Assembly (NCBI RefSeq): GCF_025822245.1
Contig: NZ_JACKTL010000068.1
Location: 1 to 64,000 of the forward strand
Direction of reading: 5' to 3'
DNA from: Mycolicibacterium hodleri
GTDB taxonomy: Bacteria; Actinomycetota; Actinomycetes; Mycobacteriales; Mycobacteriaceae
Length of the DNA stretch: 64,000 nt
The notes beneath the pieces are model-generated. The model did no database searches. It was not told the DNA's origin and saw nothing but the letters and a program-made list of their open reading frames with translations. Both the position numbers and the translations under genes were made by a program. This document shows positions 7,354 through 15,030 of the stretch, piece by piece. Within the stretch, counting starts at the first letter, position 1; every line of letters starts with the position of its first letter.

Positions 7354-10083
7354 TTAGAGCGGAGTGGTGTCGCCGTACGTCGCAGACCGCCACTGCGGCG
7401 TGGCCTCGCCCTCGTGAAGCCAATGAGCGCGGATGTACCAGTCGACGGGCCCGTATGGGCCGCCCTGGACCACGATGTCGGAATTCACGTCGTCGCGGCC
7501 GCTGACATACGTGACGTTCTCGATGCGAACGCCTTGGCCGGCGACGTCCTGGTCCGGGTTACCGCCTCCGAGTTCCACTGCCCACCAAGACGATCCGACG
7601 TGATCGTCCATGGTCACCGTGATGTTCGCGATGTCGAGATCGTAGACCTGCAGGATTTGCACGCCGACGCCGGACCCGGCGCCCCGTCCTGGCAGATACG
7701 CGGTGATGTCCTCGAAGGAGCCGTCCTTGACGCGGTAGAGGACGATCGCGGCGCCGTCCGCGCCGCTGGACGTCACGCTCCCGAACGTCACCCCGGCGAT
7801 GTCCTGGACGAGGATCCGTCCGGGACCGTCGAGCACCAGGTCGTCGATCGTCAGATTCGAAGACGGCAGGTCGGCGACGTCGAGCGCTCCGCGGATCGCA
7901 CCCGCGCCGGTGATGACGACGTCACTGGGGTGATCGGCGACGAGTCGTAGGCCGTCGACCACCGAATCGCGGAGCGATGCCAACAGTATTCCGCCGTTGC
8001 CGCCGCCGGTCGGCATGCTGGCGGCCAGGCTTTCGGCGTCGATGTTGCGCAGCGTGATGCCGGCGAACTTGCTCGTCGTCACCGCGGGGGTCTCGACGGC
8101 GAGCGACCAGTTCTTCGAACCGCGGATGACGACGTCGGTGATCGACGAGCCAGCGAAGTCCCACCACATGGAGTTCTGGGTGCCGTCGATGTTGTTGGTG
8201 GCCAACACGATTCCGGTCTGGGTATCGTCGATCGTGACGTTCGAAAAGTGAATGTCGCGCGAGGCGAGACTGGTCCAGTCGCCGGGGCCGGCCGCGATGG
8301 CCGAGTTGAGCTGGATGCCGTAGTCCTTGCCGGTTACCGTGACGTCGTCGATGGCGATGTCGTAGCCGCCCTGGACCCGGACGCCGCTGGCGCGGCCGCC
8401 GGTCACCGTGATGTGGGAGGCGACCGAACCGCCGTTGTTCCATTCCCCGACGCCGGCCTGATTGAACGGACCGTCTCCAGGGCCGTAGGTCCACGGCTGA
8501 CTCGGGTCGTAGTACGTCACGAAGGCCAGACCGTCGTCGCCGGTGTTCTGCGCGACCAGCCCGTCGACCGTCACCCGGCGGTTGGCGTTGAAGTGCAGTC
8601 CGTCGGCCAGCGTGCCGATGGCGGTGAAGTTCGTGACGGTCACGTCGGACGCTCCCATGACGACCGCCCCGGCCTGCGGTGCGTTGACCACGCGACCGTT
8701 GACGATCGACACGAACTGCACGGTGCCGGTCGAGCCGGTCCATCCCGCAGGGGGCGGGGAATCGGATGGCCAGCCGAGCACCGAGATGCCGTCGCCGAAG
8801 CTCCGTTCAGACGGCCTGGTGACCCATTCGACGGTGGGATTGATGATCGCCACATGGGAGGCCGACCCCTCGACTCGGATGCCGTGGCTGGTGCCGTGTC
8901 CGGCGGCGTCCAGGTTGTCCATCAACAGCCGCGCTCCGGGGGCGAACTCGACCGTCACGTTCGACAAACCCTTGATCAGGATCGCTGCGTTGCCCGCGGG
9001 CTGCTGTTGGGCAAACCGGTAGTCGCCCTCCGGGAAGTACAGCCGCTCACCCGACGACAGCGCTGCCTGTGCGGCCTTGATGGCGGCCGAGTCGTCGGTG
9101 ATCCCGTCGCCCACCGCACCGTAGTCCTTGACGTTGATGGTGGTGACGGGCGCGGTGGTGGAGGCCGCCGCAGACGTGGTCGACTGATTGCCGGTGGGGA
9201 CGATCGTCGAGTCGCCGAGTTGTCGGCGCACCCATGCCAGGACGGCCCACAGGGACGGGGATTCCACCGGTCCGGGCGCGCCGGTGGCGTCGAATGCGCC
9301 CAGCAAGGTCGCGACGATACCGACGGCCGGCACCGGAAGCTTTTGCGAGACAACGGGTGTGGCGATTGCGGCGGCTTCCGGAGTGGTCGTCGTCAGCGCC
9401 GGGCTGGAGACGACCGGCTCGCCGGCCACCACCACGCCTGCCGAGGGGGTCGGTGACTTCGTCGGCTGCTCGACGCTGGTGCCGACGGTGGAATGGGTTG
9501 CGACGTCGGCGTCGCCGGCAGCGGTGGGCTGGTGCTGCACCGGTCTGGGTGTCGACTCGGCAGTGTCCGATCCATGGTCGACCGCACCTCCCGCGCCGCC
9601 CGTGGGCGTCGGTACCGCCGGCTCGGTTACGGCGGGTTCGGTGGGTTCGGCGGGCTTGGCGGGAGCTTCACCCGTGGCATCCGGATCCGACGGATCTTCG
9701 ACCGTCGACCCGGCGGGATCGGCGGACTCGGGGCGGTCCTTCGCCGGGCCGGTCGTCGGGCCGGGTGTGGTGGAGGTGTCGGACGGGTCGCTGCCGCCCG
9801 CGGAGCTCGCGGCCGAAGCGCCGTGCGACGACGCCGAATTCGACGAGGCAGTGGACGAGGTGGTGGTGGACGAGGCCGAATTCGACGAAGCAGTGGTGGA
9901 CGACGCGGTGGTGGACGACGCGGTGTGCGACGACGGACCATCGGCTGAGGGCGACGACGCGCTGGGCCCGGGCCCATCCGATGCCGACGGCTCCGCAGCG
10001 CTGATGCCGGGGCCGGCCACGAGCGCCAGCCCGATGCCAGCTGCCGCCACCACCCCGCTCATGCCGTACGTGCGCTTGTCCAT
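7354..10083 (-). CDS. Secreted pectate-lyase-3-type right-handed beta-helix protein with Ser/Thr-rich N-terminus
   Basis: A 909-residue protein. Residues 1-30 form a signal peptide (hydrophobic core VVAAAGIGLALVAG, likely cut near ISAAEP). Residues 31 to about 290 are low complexity, rich in Ser, Thr, Ala, Pro and Glu, followed by a PSLWAVLAWVRRQL segment of a type common in large mycobacterial secreted proteins. From about residue 315 the domain starts with NVKDYGAVGDGITDDS, the hallmark of the Pectate_lyase_3 / GH28-related beta-helix family, and continues with many parallel beta-helix coils (VTVTNF, VTVDGL, ITVTGG, IAIDDVTVTG) to the C-terminus. It probably acts outside the cell on a polysaccharide or as a surface protein; lyase, hydrolase or epimerase activity cannot be told. 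It is flanked by a duplicated gene end, suggesting insertion. Confidence 0.85.
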   Translation of the reverse strand: MDKRTYGMSGVVAAAGIGLALVAGPGISAAEPSASDGPGPSASSPSADGPSSHTASSTTASSTTASSNSASSTTTSSTASSNSASSHGASAASSAGGSDPSDTSTTPGPTTGPAKDRPESADPAGSTVEDPSDPDATGEAPAKPAEPTEPAVTEPAVPTPTGGAGGAVDHGSDTAESTPRPVQHQPTAAGDADVATHSTVGTSVEQPTKSPTPSAGVVVAGEPVVSSPALTTTTPEAAAIATPVVSQKLPVPAVGIVATLLGAFDATGAPGPVESPSLWAVLAWVRRQLGDSTIVPTGNQSTTSAAASTTAPVTTINVKDYGAVGDGITDDSAAIKAAQAALSSGERLYFPEGDYRFAQQQPAGNAAILIKGLSNVTVEFAPGARLLMDNLDAAGHGTSHGIRVEGSASHVAIINPTVEWVTRPSERSFGDGISVLGWPSDSPPPAGWTGSTGTVQFVSIVNGRVVNAPQAGAVVMGASDVTVTNFTAIGTLADGLHFNANRRVTVDGLVAQNTGDDGLAFVTYYDPSQPWTYGPGDGPFNQAGVGEWNNGGSVASHITVTGGRASGVRVQGGYDIAIDDVTVTGKDYGIQLNSAIAAGPGDWTSLASRDIHFSNVTIDDTQTGIVLATNNIDGTQNSMWWDFAGSSITDVVIRGSKNWSLAVETPAVTTSKFAGITLRNIDAESLAASMPTGGGNGGILLASLRDSVVDGLRLVADHPSDVVITGAGAIRGALDVADLPSSNLTIDDLVLDGPGRILVQDIAGVTFGSVTSSGADGAAIVLYRVKDGSFEDITAYLPGRGAGSGVGVQILQVYDLDIANITVTMDDHVGSSWWAVELGGGNPDQDVAGQGVRIENVTYVSGRDDVNSDIVVQGGPYGPVDWYIRAHWLHEGEATPQWRSATYGDTTPL

Positions 10084-10102
10084 CGGGCAGGCCCCCCCCT
10101 TT

Positions 10103-10125
10103 TGACGTACATGACAATTACGTCA
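10103..10125. promoter_or_regulatory. Inverted repeat TGACGTA-N9-TACGTCA upstream of the beta-helix gene
   Basis: Perfect 7-bp arms separated by nine bases, 20 bp upstream of the beta-helix start. The adjacent ribosome binding region carries a run of eight G (minus strand, 10092-10099). The palindrome is a good operator candidate; the regulator is unknown. Confidence 0.5.
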
Positions 10126-10179
10126 CCCTCACCCTATCCCCACGGTGGATGGCGACGCGCCCTACCTGGCCGTTTCGGG

Positions 10180-10287
10180 GTGGTCGACCGCGAGCGGCCG
10201 TCCGAACCGCTGCCGTCTCAGTGCGGCGGGAGGATTCCGGAGCGCGTGCGGACCGCGACGCTGGTGTCGGTCACGCGGGAGTGGCCA
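10180..10287 (+). pseudogene. Direct repeat copy B: decayed 3' end of a sucrase/ferredoxin-like gene
   Basis: Translation in the matching frame gives SEPLPSQCGGRIPERV then TATLVSVTRE, against SEPLLSQCSARIPGRV then FTLVSVTRE at the end of the intact gene at 6453-7343. The copy lacks a stop at the equivalent place (TGG for TGA) and has no upstream coding partner beyond weak similarity back to about 10155. It overlaps the last codons of the minus-strand gene 10271-10564. The simplest reading is that the intact gene once ended here, convergent with that gene, before the beta-helix gene arrived. Confidence 0.7.
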
Positions 10288-10564
10288 CGGCTGCCTGCCA
10301 CCGTGCGCGCCGCTGCTCGTCGGTCTGCTCCCACCACGGCGGCGTGCCCCGTTCCCCGAGCGCAACCTTGGCGGCCTGCACGCCCGCGCGGGCGGCCCGT
10401 TCCTCGTCAGTTCCCTTGGTACGGCGCACTTCCCGGCGCCATGACATCAGGATGTGGGTGAGCTCCGCCCGGCGTTCTTCGGGGATTGCGGGATCGGTGG
10501 CGCGCCAGCGGCGTCCGTTGATCACCACGTAGTGACCGTCCTCGGTGGTCGACGGTTCGTTCAC
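10271..10564 (-). CDS. Conserved actinobacterial small protein, function unknown
   Basis: A 97-residue soluble protein with GTG start. It contains HYVVINGRRWRATDPAIPEE, then a helical, Arg-rich segment (LMSWRREVRRTKG) and VALGERGTPPWWEQ. I recognise this as a family of short conserved actinobacterial proteins but know no assigned role. No signal peptide, membrane segment or cofactor motif is visible. Seventeen bases separate it from the membrane-protein gene upstream on the same strand, so the two could be co-transcribed. The stop overlaps duplicated DNA from the end of the sucrase/ferredoxin-like gene. Confidence 0.75.
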   Translation of the reverse strand: MNEPSTTEDGHYVVINGRRWRATDPAIPEERRAELTHILMSWRREVRRTKGTDEERAARAGVQAAKVALGERGTPPWWEQTDEQRRARWQAAVATPA

Positions 10565-10581
10565 CGGGCCGAGTCTAGGTC

Positions 10582-11175
10582 TCAGCTGTGGCGGTTGGCC
10601 CAGCCGTCGTCGCCGTAGGCGAAGAGTTGCAGCGCCCGGTCCCATGACCGGGCCCGGGAACGGTCCAGCGCCTTGCGAACGGCCAGGCCGACGAGCCCGC
10701 AGAAGACCACGGCGAGCAGCCAGACCGACCAACCCGCGCTGGTCGCGTTGACCGACGCGTCGGCCGGTCGAAGGGGTGCGGTGACGACCTTGCCCGCCTC
10801 GTCGAGCCACACCGTCATCTTCGCGCCCGCGGCGACTGCCCCGGCACTGGCGATGCGCTCGGTGCGTTCCCGGCCGTTCTCGGTCCACTTGGCGTCGACG
10901 TAGAGGGGCGTGCCGAAGTCGGTCGGGGTTTCGGTTCCGGTCACCGCCTGAGCCTGCACGGAGTGCCGGGTCTGCGTTTCTTCTTGGACGAACTGCATCG
11001 TCGAGTCGTAGGCCCGGTCGGCCACGTGCGTCGCCACGGGGATGGCCAGAAGCGTCATCAGGAAGAGCACCACGAATGTCAACGCTTCGAGTCGGTCGCT
11101 GGTGCGGGTCAGGGGATTGCGCTGTAGCGCCCGGACGTTCCAGCGGAAGTGCAGAGCAAACGATTGAACGCTCAT
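10582..11175 (-). CDS. Rv1733c-like two-TM membrane protein
   Basis: A 197-residue protein with the layout of M. tuberculosis Rv1733c: N-terminal RNPLTRTSDRLEAL, first membrane segment (about residues 33-50, TFVVLFLMTLLAIPVA), an extracytoplasmic loop with QTRHSVQAQAVTG and the WTENGRERTERI region, and a second membrane segment (about 148-166). Rv1733c is a dormancy-regulon membrane antigen of unknown biochemical role. I found no convincing DosR palindrome in the 209 bp upstream (11176-11384), so dormancy control is not supported here. That intergenic stretch holds nothing else I can identify. Confidence 0.85.
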   Translation of the reverse strand: MSVQSFALHFRWNVRALQRNPLTRTSDRLEALTFVVLFLMTLLAIPVATHVADRAYDSTMQFVQEETQTRHSVQAQAVTGTETPTDFGTPLYVDAKWTENGRERTERIASAGAVAAGAKMTVWLDEAGKVVTAPLRPADASVNATSAGWSVWLLAVVFCGLVGLAVRKALDRSRARSWDRALQLFAYGDDGWANRHS

Positions 11176-11384
11176 CGGCGCGGTCCAAGTCGAAGTTCGG
11201 CAGTTCTCGTCAACACCTCATCCATGGTGACACCGGGGCCGCGCGGTGCCAAGTTTTACGGCGTCAGGGCGATGAGCATCACAGCAGGTGAGTGGCGGGG
11301 GCCACCGTCGTACCCGAATCCACCGGGTGTGACCGGGCCCACCGCGAAGGCGTCAAATTTTCGCCAGCAAACCCCTCGACGGTG

Positions 11385-12032
11385 CTAGGCCTCGCTGGTC
11401 TCGCCGGTGACCTGGAAGACGATGCGTCGACCGATCTGTGCGGCGTGATCGGCGAAGCGCTCGTAGAAGCGGCCGAGCAAGGTGATGTCGACCGCCGCCG
11501 CCACCCCGTGGTTCCACCGGTCGTCCATCATCATCGTGAACAGGTGCCGGTGGAGTTGATCCATCGCGTCGTCGTCCCGACTGATCTGGGCCGCCTGCTC
11601 GGGATCACGGGACAGCACGACGTCCTTCGCGCTGTTGCCGAGATCCACGGCAATGCGTCCCATTTCGGCGAAGTACCCGTTGACCTCCTCGGGCACCGCA
11701 TAGTCCGGGTGCCGGCGGCGGGCGATCTTCGCGACGTGCAACGCCAGGCCGCCCATCCGCTCGGCGTCGGCCACGTTCTGCATCGAGCTGACCACCACCC
11801 GTAGGTCCCCGGCGACGGGCGCCTGCAGGGCCAACAGGAGCAGGGCGGCCTCCTCGGCCTGGGCCTGCATCTGCGTCAGGTGGTCGTGGTCGGTGATGAC
11901 CTGTTCGGCGAGCGGCAGGTCGGCTTGCAACAGGGCCTGGGTGGCGCGTTCCATCGCCAGACCGGCCAGGCCGCACATCTGACTCAACGCCTCGATGAGT
12001 GAGTCGAGCTCGCCGTGGAAGTCGTTCCGCAT
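11385..12032 (-). CDS. phoU: PhoU-family phosphate signalling regulator
   Basis: A 215-residue protein of two PhoU three-helix bundles. Characteristic acidic clusters are present (VVSSMQNVADAERMGGLA in the first, FYERFADHAAQIGRR in the second). PhoU proteins (PhoY1/PhoY2 in mycobacteria) restrain the phosphate-sensing kinase when phosphate is plentiful. ATG 12032 has an AGGGA site five bases upstream and fits the usual length; the frame extends further upstream but without family similarity. No Pst transporter genes adjoin it. It is divergent from the MHS transporter gene, with 103 bp between the starts. Confidence 0.93.
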   Translation of the reverse strand: MRNDFHGELDSLIEALSQMCGLAGLAMERATQALLQADLPLAEQVITDHDHLTQMQAQAEEAALLLLALQAPVAGDLRVVVSSMQNVADAERMGGLALHVAKIARRRHPDYAVPEEVNGYFAEMGRIAVDLGNSAKDVVLSRDPEQAAQISRDDDAMDQLHRHLFTMMMDDRWNHGVAAAVDITLLGRFYERFADHAAQIGRRIVFQVTGETSEA

Positions 12033-12135
12033 GGTCCCTGTACTACCCGACGCGGCGCTGCCCCGCCCGAGTAGGGGGCACGTTCGGCCGTGCAACCGGC
12101 CGCGGGCGGGGGAGTCGTTCCGTTATCGTCGCCGG

Positions 12136-13518
12136 ATGAGCGAAGCGGCCCCGTCATCGAGCACGCCGTCCGGCCGCGGCGGCGCCACCCTGGCGCCGAC
12201 GAGCACCAGGCGGGCGGTGCTCAACACCATCAAGGGTTCGGCGGGAAACCTCGTCGAGTGGTACGACGTCTACGTCTACACGGTGTTCGCCACGTACTTC
12301 GAGGCCCAGTTCTTCGACAAGGCCGACAAGAACTCGACCCTGTACATCTACGGCATCTTCGCGGTCACCTTCGTCATGCGGCCGGTGGGGTCGTGGTTCT
12401 TCGGACGGTACGCCGACCGCCGCGGGCGAAAGTCGGCGCTGATGCTCAGCATCACGGTGATGTCGGCGTGCGCGTTCGTGGTGGCCGTGATGCCCACGCG
12501 CGAGATCATCGGCTACTGGGCAGCGGTGATCCTGATCCTCGCGCGGCTCGTGCAGGGCTTCGCCACCGGCGGGGAGTACGGGACTTCGGCGACGTACATG
12601 TCCGAGGCGGCCACCCCCCACCGGCGTGGCTTCCTGTCGTCGTTCCAGTACGTCACCCTCATCGGGGGTCACGTCCTCGCGCAGTTCACCCTGCTGATCC
12701 TGCTCAGCATGTTCGACGTCGAGACCGTGACGGCGTGGGGATGGCGGGTCGGCTTCTTCATCGGTGGCATCGCGGCGCTGGTGGTGCTGTGGATGCGCCG
12801 CTCGATGGACGAGTCGCTCAGCGACTCCTACCTCGAGGCGGTGCGCGCCGGCACCGACAAGGCCGCGGGGTCGTTGAAGGCGCTGTTCACCACGCATTGG
12901 CGCCCGCTGGTGCTGGTCTTCCTCATCACCGCGGGCGGCACGGTGGCCTTCTACACGTACACGATCAACGCACCGGCGATCGTCAAGTCCACCTTCGGTG
13001 CCGACCGGGCCCTGACCGCGACGTGGATCAACCTCGCGAGCCTGATTCTGCTGATGCTCCTGCAGCCGCTCGGCGGTCTGCTCAGCGACCGGGTGGGGCG
13101 CAAGGTGTTGCTGGTGTTCTTCGGCGTCGGGGGGGTGCTCTACACCTACGTGCTGTTGACCTACCTGCCGCAGACCACCTCGCCGATGGTCGCGTTCGCG
13201 TTGACGGTGGTCGGCTACGTCATCCTGACGGGGTACACCTCGGTGAACGCCATCGTGAAGGCCGAACTGTTCCCCGCCGAGGTGCGTGCGCTCGGCGTGG
13301 GATTGGGCTACGCGCTGGCGAACTCCGTCTTCGGCGGTACCGCGCCGTTGTTGTTCCAGGCGGCAAAGTCCTCCGATCGCGTCGGCTCCTTCATCGTCTA
13401 CGTCACCGTGGTGATCGGCATCAGCCTCGTGGTCTACGTCTTCGGGCTGAAGAACAAGGGGATGACGGTGCTCGATCACGAGCAGGGCAGCGCCTGGGCG
13501 GTACCGACCCGCCGCTGA
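12136..13518 (+). CDS. MFS transporter, metabolite:H+ symporter (MHS/KgtP-like)
   Basis: A 460-residue, 12-helix transporter. It begins with GSAGNLVEWYDVYVYTVFA, typical for the MHS branch that contains alpha-ketoglutarate permease KgtP, citrate and shikimate carriers. MFS motif A occurs after helix 2 (GRYADRRGRKSAL) and in degenerate form between helices 8 and 9 (GGLLSDRVGRKVLL); LVQGFATGGEYG is the family's helix-4 motif. Import of a dicarboxylate or other small organic acid with protons is the likely role, but the substrate is unknown. The start ATG 12136 is preferred over upstream in-frame codons that would run into the divergent phoU gene. Confidence 0.88.
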   Translation: MSEAAPSSSTPSGRGGATLAPTSTRRAVLNTIKGSAGNLVEWYDVYVYTVFATYFEAQFFDKADKNSTLYIYGIFAVTFVMRPVGSWFFGRYADRRGRKSALMLSITVMSACAFVVAVMPTREIIGYWAAVILILARLVQGFATGGEYGTSATYMSEAATPHRRGFLSSFQYVTLIGGHVLAQFTLLILLSMFDVETVTAWGWRVGFFIGGIAALVVLWMRRSMDESLSDSYLEAVRAGTDKAAGSLKALFTTHWRPLVLVFLITAGGTVAFYTYTINAPAIVKSTFGADRALTATWINLASLILLMLLQPLGGLLSDRVGRKVLLVFFGVGGVLYTYVLLTYLPQTTSPMVAFALTVVGYVILTGYTSVNAIVKAELFPAEVRALGVGLGYALANSVFGGTAPLLFQAAKSSDRVGSFIVYVTVVIGISLVVYVFGLKNKGMTVLDHEQGSAWAVPTRR

Positions 13519-13579
13519 GCGGCGCGGATGCCGCGTTGCCGCGCTTCACGTACGGTGGTGCGTGGCGACGGGCTGGCAA

Positions 13580-13636
13580 CTTTGATCGCTTTCTGAAGGT
13601 GTTGTCCGACAATGCCTTTCGCGTTTTCGATCAAAG
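13580..13636. promoter_or_regulatory. Large concentric interrupted palindrome before the GH5-like gene
   Basis: Outer arms CTTTGATCG (13580-13588) and CGATCAAAG (13628-13636) flank a central perfect TTGTC-C-GACAA (13602-13612), itself bracketed by AAGG and CCTT. All share one centre near 13607. It could be a double operator for the hydrolase gene starting 43 bp on, or a hairpin ending the transporter transcript. Confidence 0.5.
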
Positions 13637-13678
13637 GACTGCAGCTTGGTTGGTGATCCCGGACGACCCCCTCCACGT

Positions 13679-14818
13679 GTGATTCACCGCCGCGCGGCAC
13701 TCAAGGTTCCGCTGGTTCTGGCTGGTGGCACGGCGTTGAGCGCATCGCCGAGGGCGTCCGCCGCGGGCGGGGGACGGTGGCCGATCGAGCGGGCCCAGGG
13801 GTGGTACCGGACGCACCGCGGACTCGTCGGCGCAAACTACATTCCGTCCAACGCGATCAACCAGCTGGAGATGTTCCAGCCGCAGACCTACGACATCCGG
13901 CGCATCGACGCCGAGCTGGGCATGGCCCGGCGAATCGGGTTCAACACCATGCGGGTGTTCCTCCACGATCTGCTCTGGACGCAGGATCGCCGTGGCTTCC
14001 TCCGGCGGCTGATGCAATTCGTGACGATTGCGGCGCGGCATGCCATCAAACCGCTGTTCGTCTTCTTCGACTCCTGCTGGGACCCACGGCCCACATTGGG
14101 CCCGCAGCGCGCGCCGGTGCCGGGTGTGCACAACTCCGGGTGGGTGCAGAGTCCTGGCGCGCAACGCCTCGGTGACCGGCAGTACGTCGGGGTCCTCAAG
14201 GAGTACGTCACCGGGGTGTTGAGCCAGTTCCGCAACGACGACCGCGTGCTGGGGTGGGACCTCTGGAACGAACCCGACAACCCCGCGACCGTGTACCGCA
14301 ATGTGGAGAGGACCGACAAGGACGACCTGGTCGCGGCGCTGCTTCCGCAGGTCTTCCAGTGGGCGCGGGACGTCGACCCGACACAACCCCTGACCAGCGG
14401 TGTGTGGCAGGGCGCCTGGGCCGACCCCGGCAAGCGCAGCATCATCGCCGGCATCCAACTGGACAACTCCGACGTCATCACCTTCCACTCCTATGCCGAG
14501 CCGGCGGGCTTCGAGGCGCGGGTCGCCGAACTGGTGCCGCTGCAACGGCCCATCGTGTGCACCGAATACCTGGCTCGGTCACTGGGCAGCAGCGTGGAGG
14601 GGATCCTGCCGATCGCGCAACGGCTGGACGTCGGCGCGATCAACTGGGGCCTGGTGGCGGGCAAGACGCAGACGTATCTGCCGTGGGACTCGTGGGATCG
14701 CCCGGATCCGGCTCCGAAGGTGTGGTTCAGCGATCTCCTGGGCCCGGACGGGCGTCCCTACCGGGACGACGAGATCCGCGCGATCCGGCGGTTGACGCCC
14801 CTGGTGCGCGCCAAGTAG
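13679..14818 (+). CDS. Secreted GH5-like (TIM-barrel) glycosidase
   Basis: About 379 residues with an N-terminal export signal (HRRAALKV, hydrophobic run, cut near SPRASA); the RR pair hints at Tat but is not a perfect motif. The barrel domain carries the clan GH-A acid/base in LGWDLWNEPDN (E198) and the nucleophile in PIVCTEYLA (E296), with FNTMRVFLHDLLW near the start of the barrel. A retaining beta-glycosidase acting outside the cytoplasm is expected; cellulase, mannanase or xylanase activity cannot be distinguished. Start choice is uncertain: GTG 13679 gives a clean signal peptide, a TTG at 13646 would add eleven residues. The concentric palindrome upstream may regulate it. Confidence 0.8.
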   Translation: MIHRRAALKVPLVLAGGTALSASPRASAAGGGRWPIERAQGWYRTHRGLVGANYIPSNAINQLEMFQPQTYDIRRIDAELGMARRIGFNTMRVFLHDLLWTQDRRGFLRRLMQFVTIAARHAIKPLFVFFDSCWDPRPTLGPQRAPVPGVHNSGWVQSPGAQRLGDRQYVGVLKEYVTGVLSQFRNDDRVLGWDLWNEPDNPATVYRNVERTDKDDLVAALLPQVFQWARDVDPTQPLTSGVWQGAWADPGKRSIIAGIQLDNSDVITFHSYAEPAGFEARVAELVPLQRPIVCTEYLARSLGSSVEGILPIAQRLDVGAINWGLVAGKTQTYLPWDSWDRPDPAPKVWFSDLLGPDGRPYRDDEIRAIRRLTPLVRAK

Positions 14819-14871
14819 GCGGCGAGGGTATTCGATTCCTCGCAGGGAAACTCCGAGACGGTGGTCGGAAA

Positions 14872-14886
14872 GGCCCCTCAAGGGCC
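14872..14886. terminator. Short GC hairpin after the GH5-like gene
   Basis: GGCCC-CTCAA-GGGCC, 54 bp past the stop codon, with CGG flanks that may extend it. No T tract. A weak terminator candidate. The rest of 14819-15011 shows no gene. Confidence 0.35.
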
Positions 14887-15011
14887 GACGGGACAACGTC
14901 GTCCTTGCCACCAAGGGTCGAGAGACGGACGTTCGCCGCGCCACCTTCATGAACGCCTTCACCGACGCACTTAGGGATGTCTCAAGAAATACGTCAAGAA
15001 GTCTTTAAACT

Positions 15012-15027
15012 TCGAACGTATGTTCTA
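15012..15027 (+). promoter_or_regulatory. Mycobacterial SOS (LexA) box
   Basis: TCGAAC-gtat-GTTCTA matches the mycobacterial LexA site TCGAAC-N4-GTTCGA at 11 of 12 defined positions. It ends three bases before the ATG of the DUF222/HNH gene, so LexA bound here would block a leaderless or nearly leaderless transcript. SOS boxes in front of 13E12-repeat genes are documented in M. tuberculosis. Confidence 0.8.
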
Positions 15028-15030
15028 ATC

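Noticed and set aside
11176..11384. DosR box upstream of the Rv1733c-like gene
   Set aside because: Rv1733c belongs to the DosR regulon in M. tuberculosis, but no sequence near the DosR consensus was found here.
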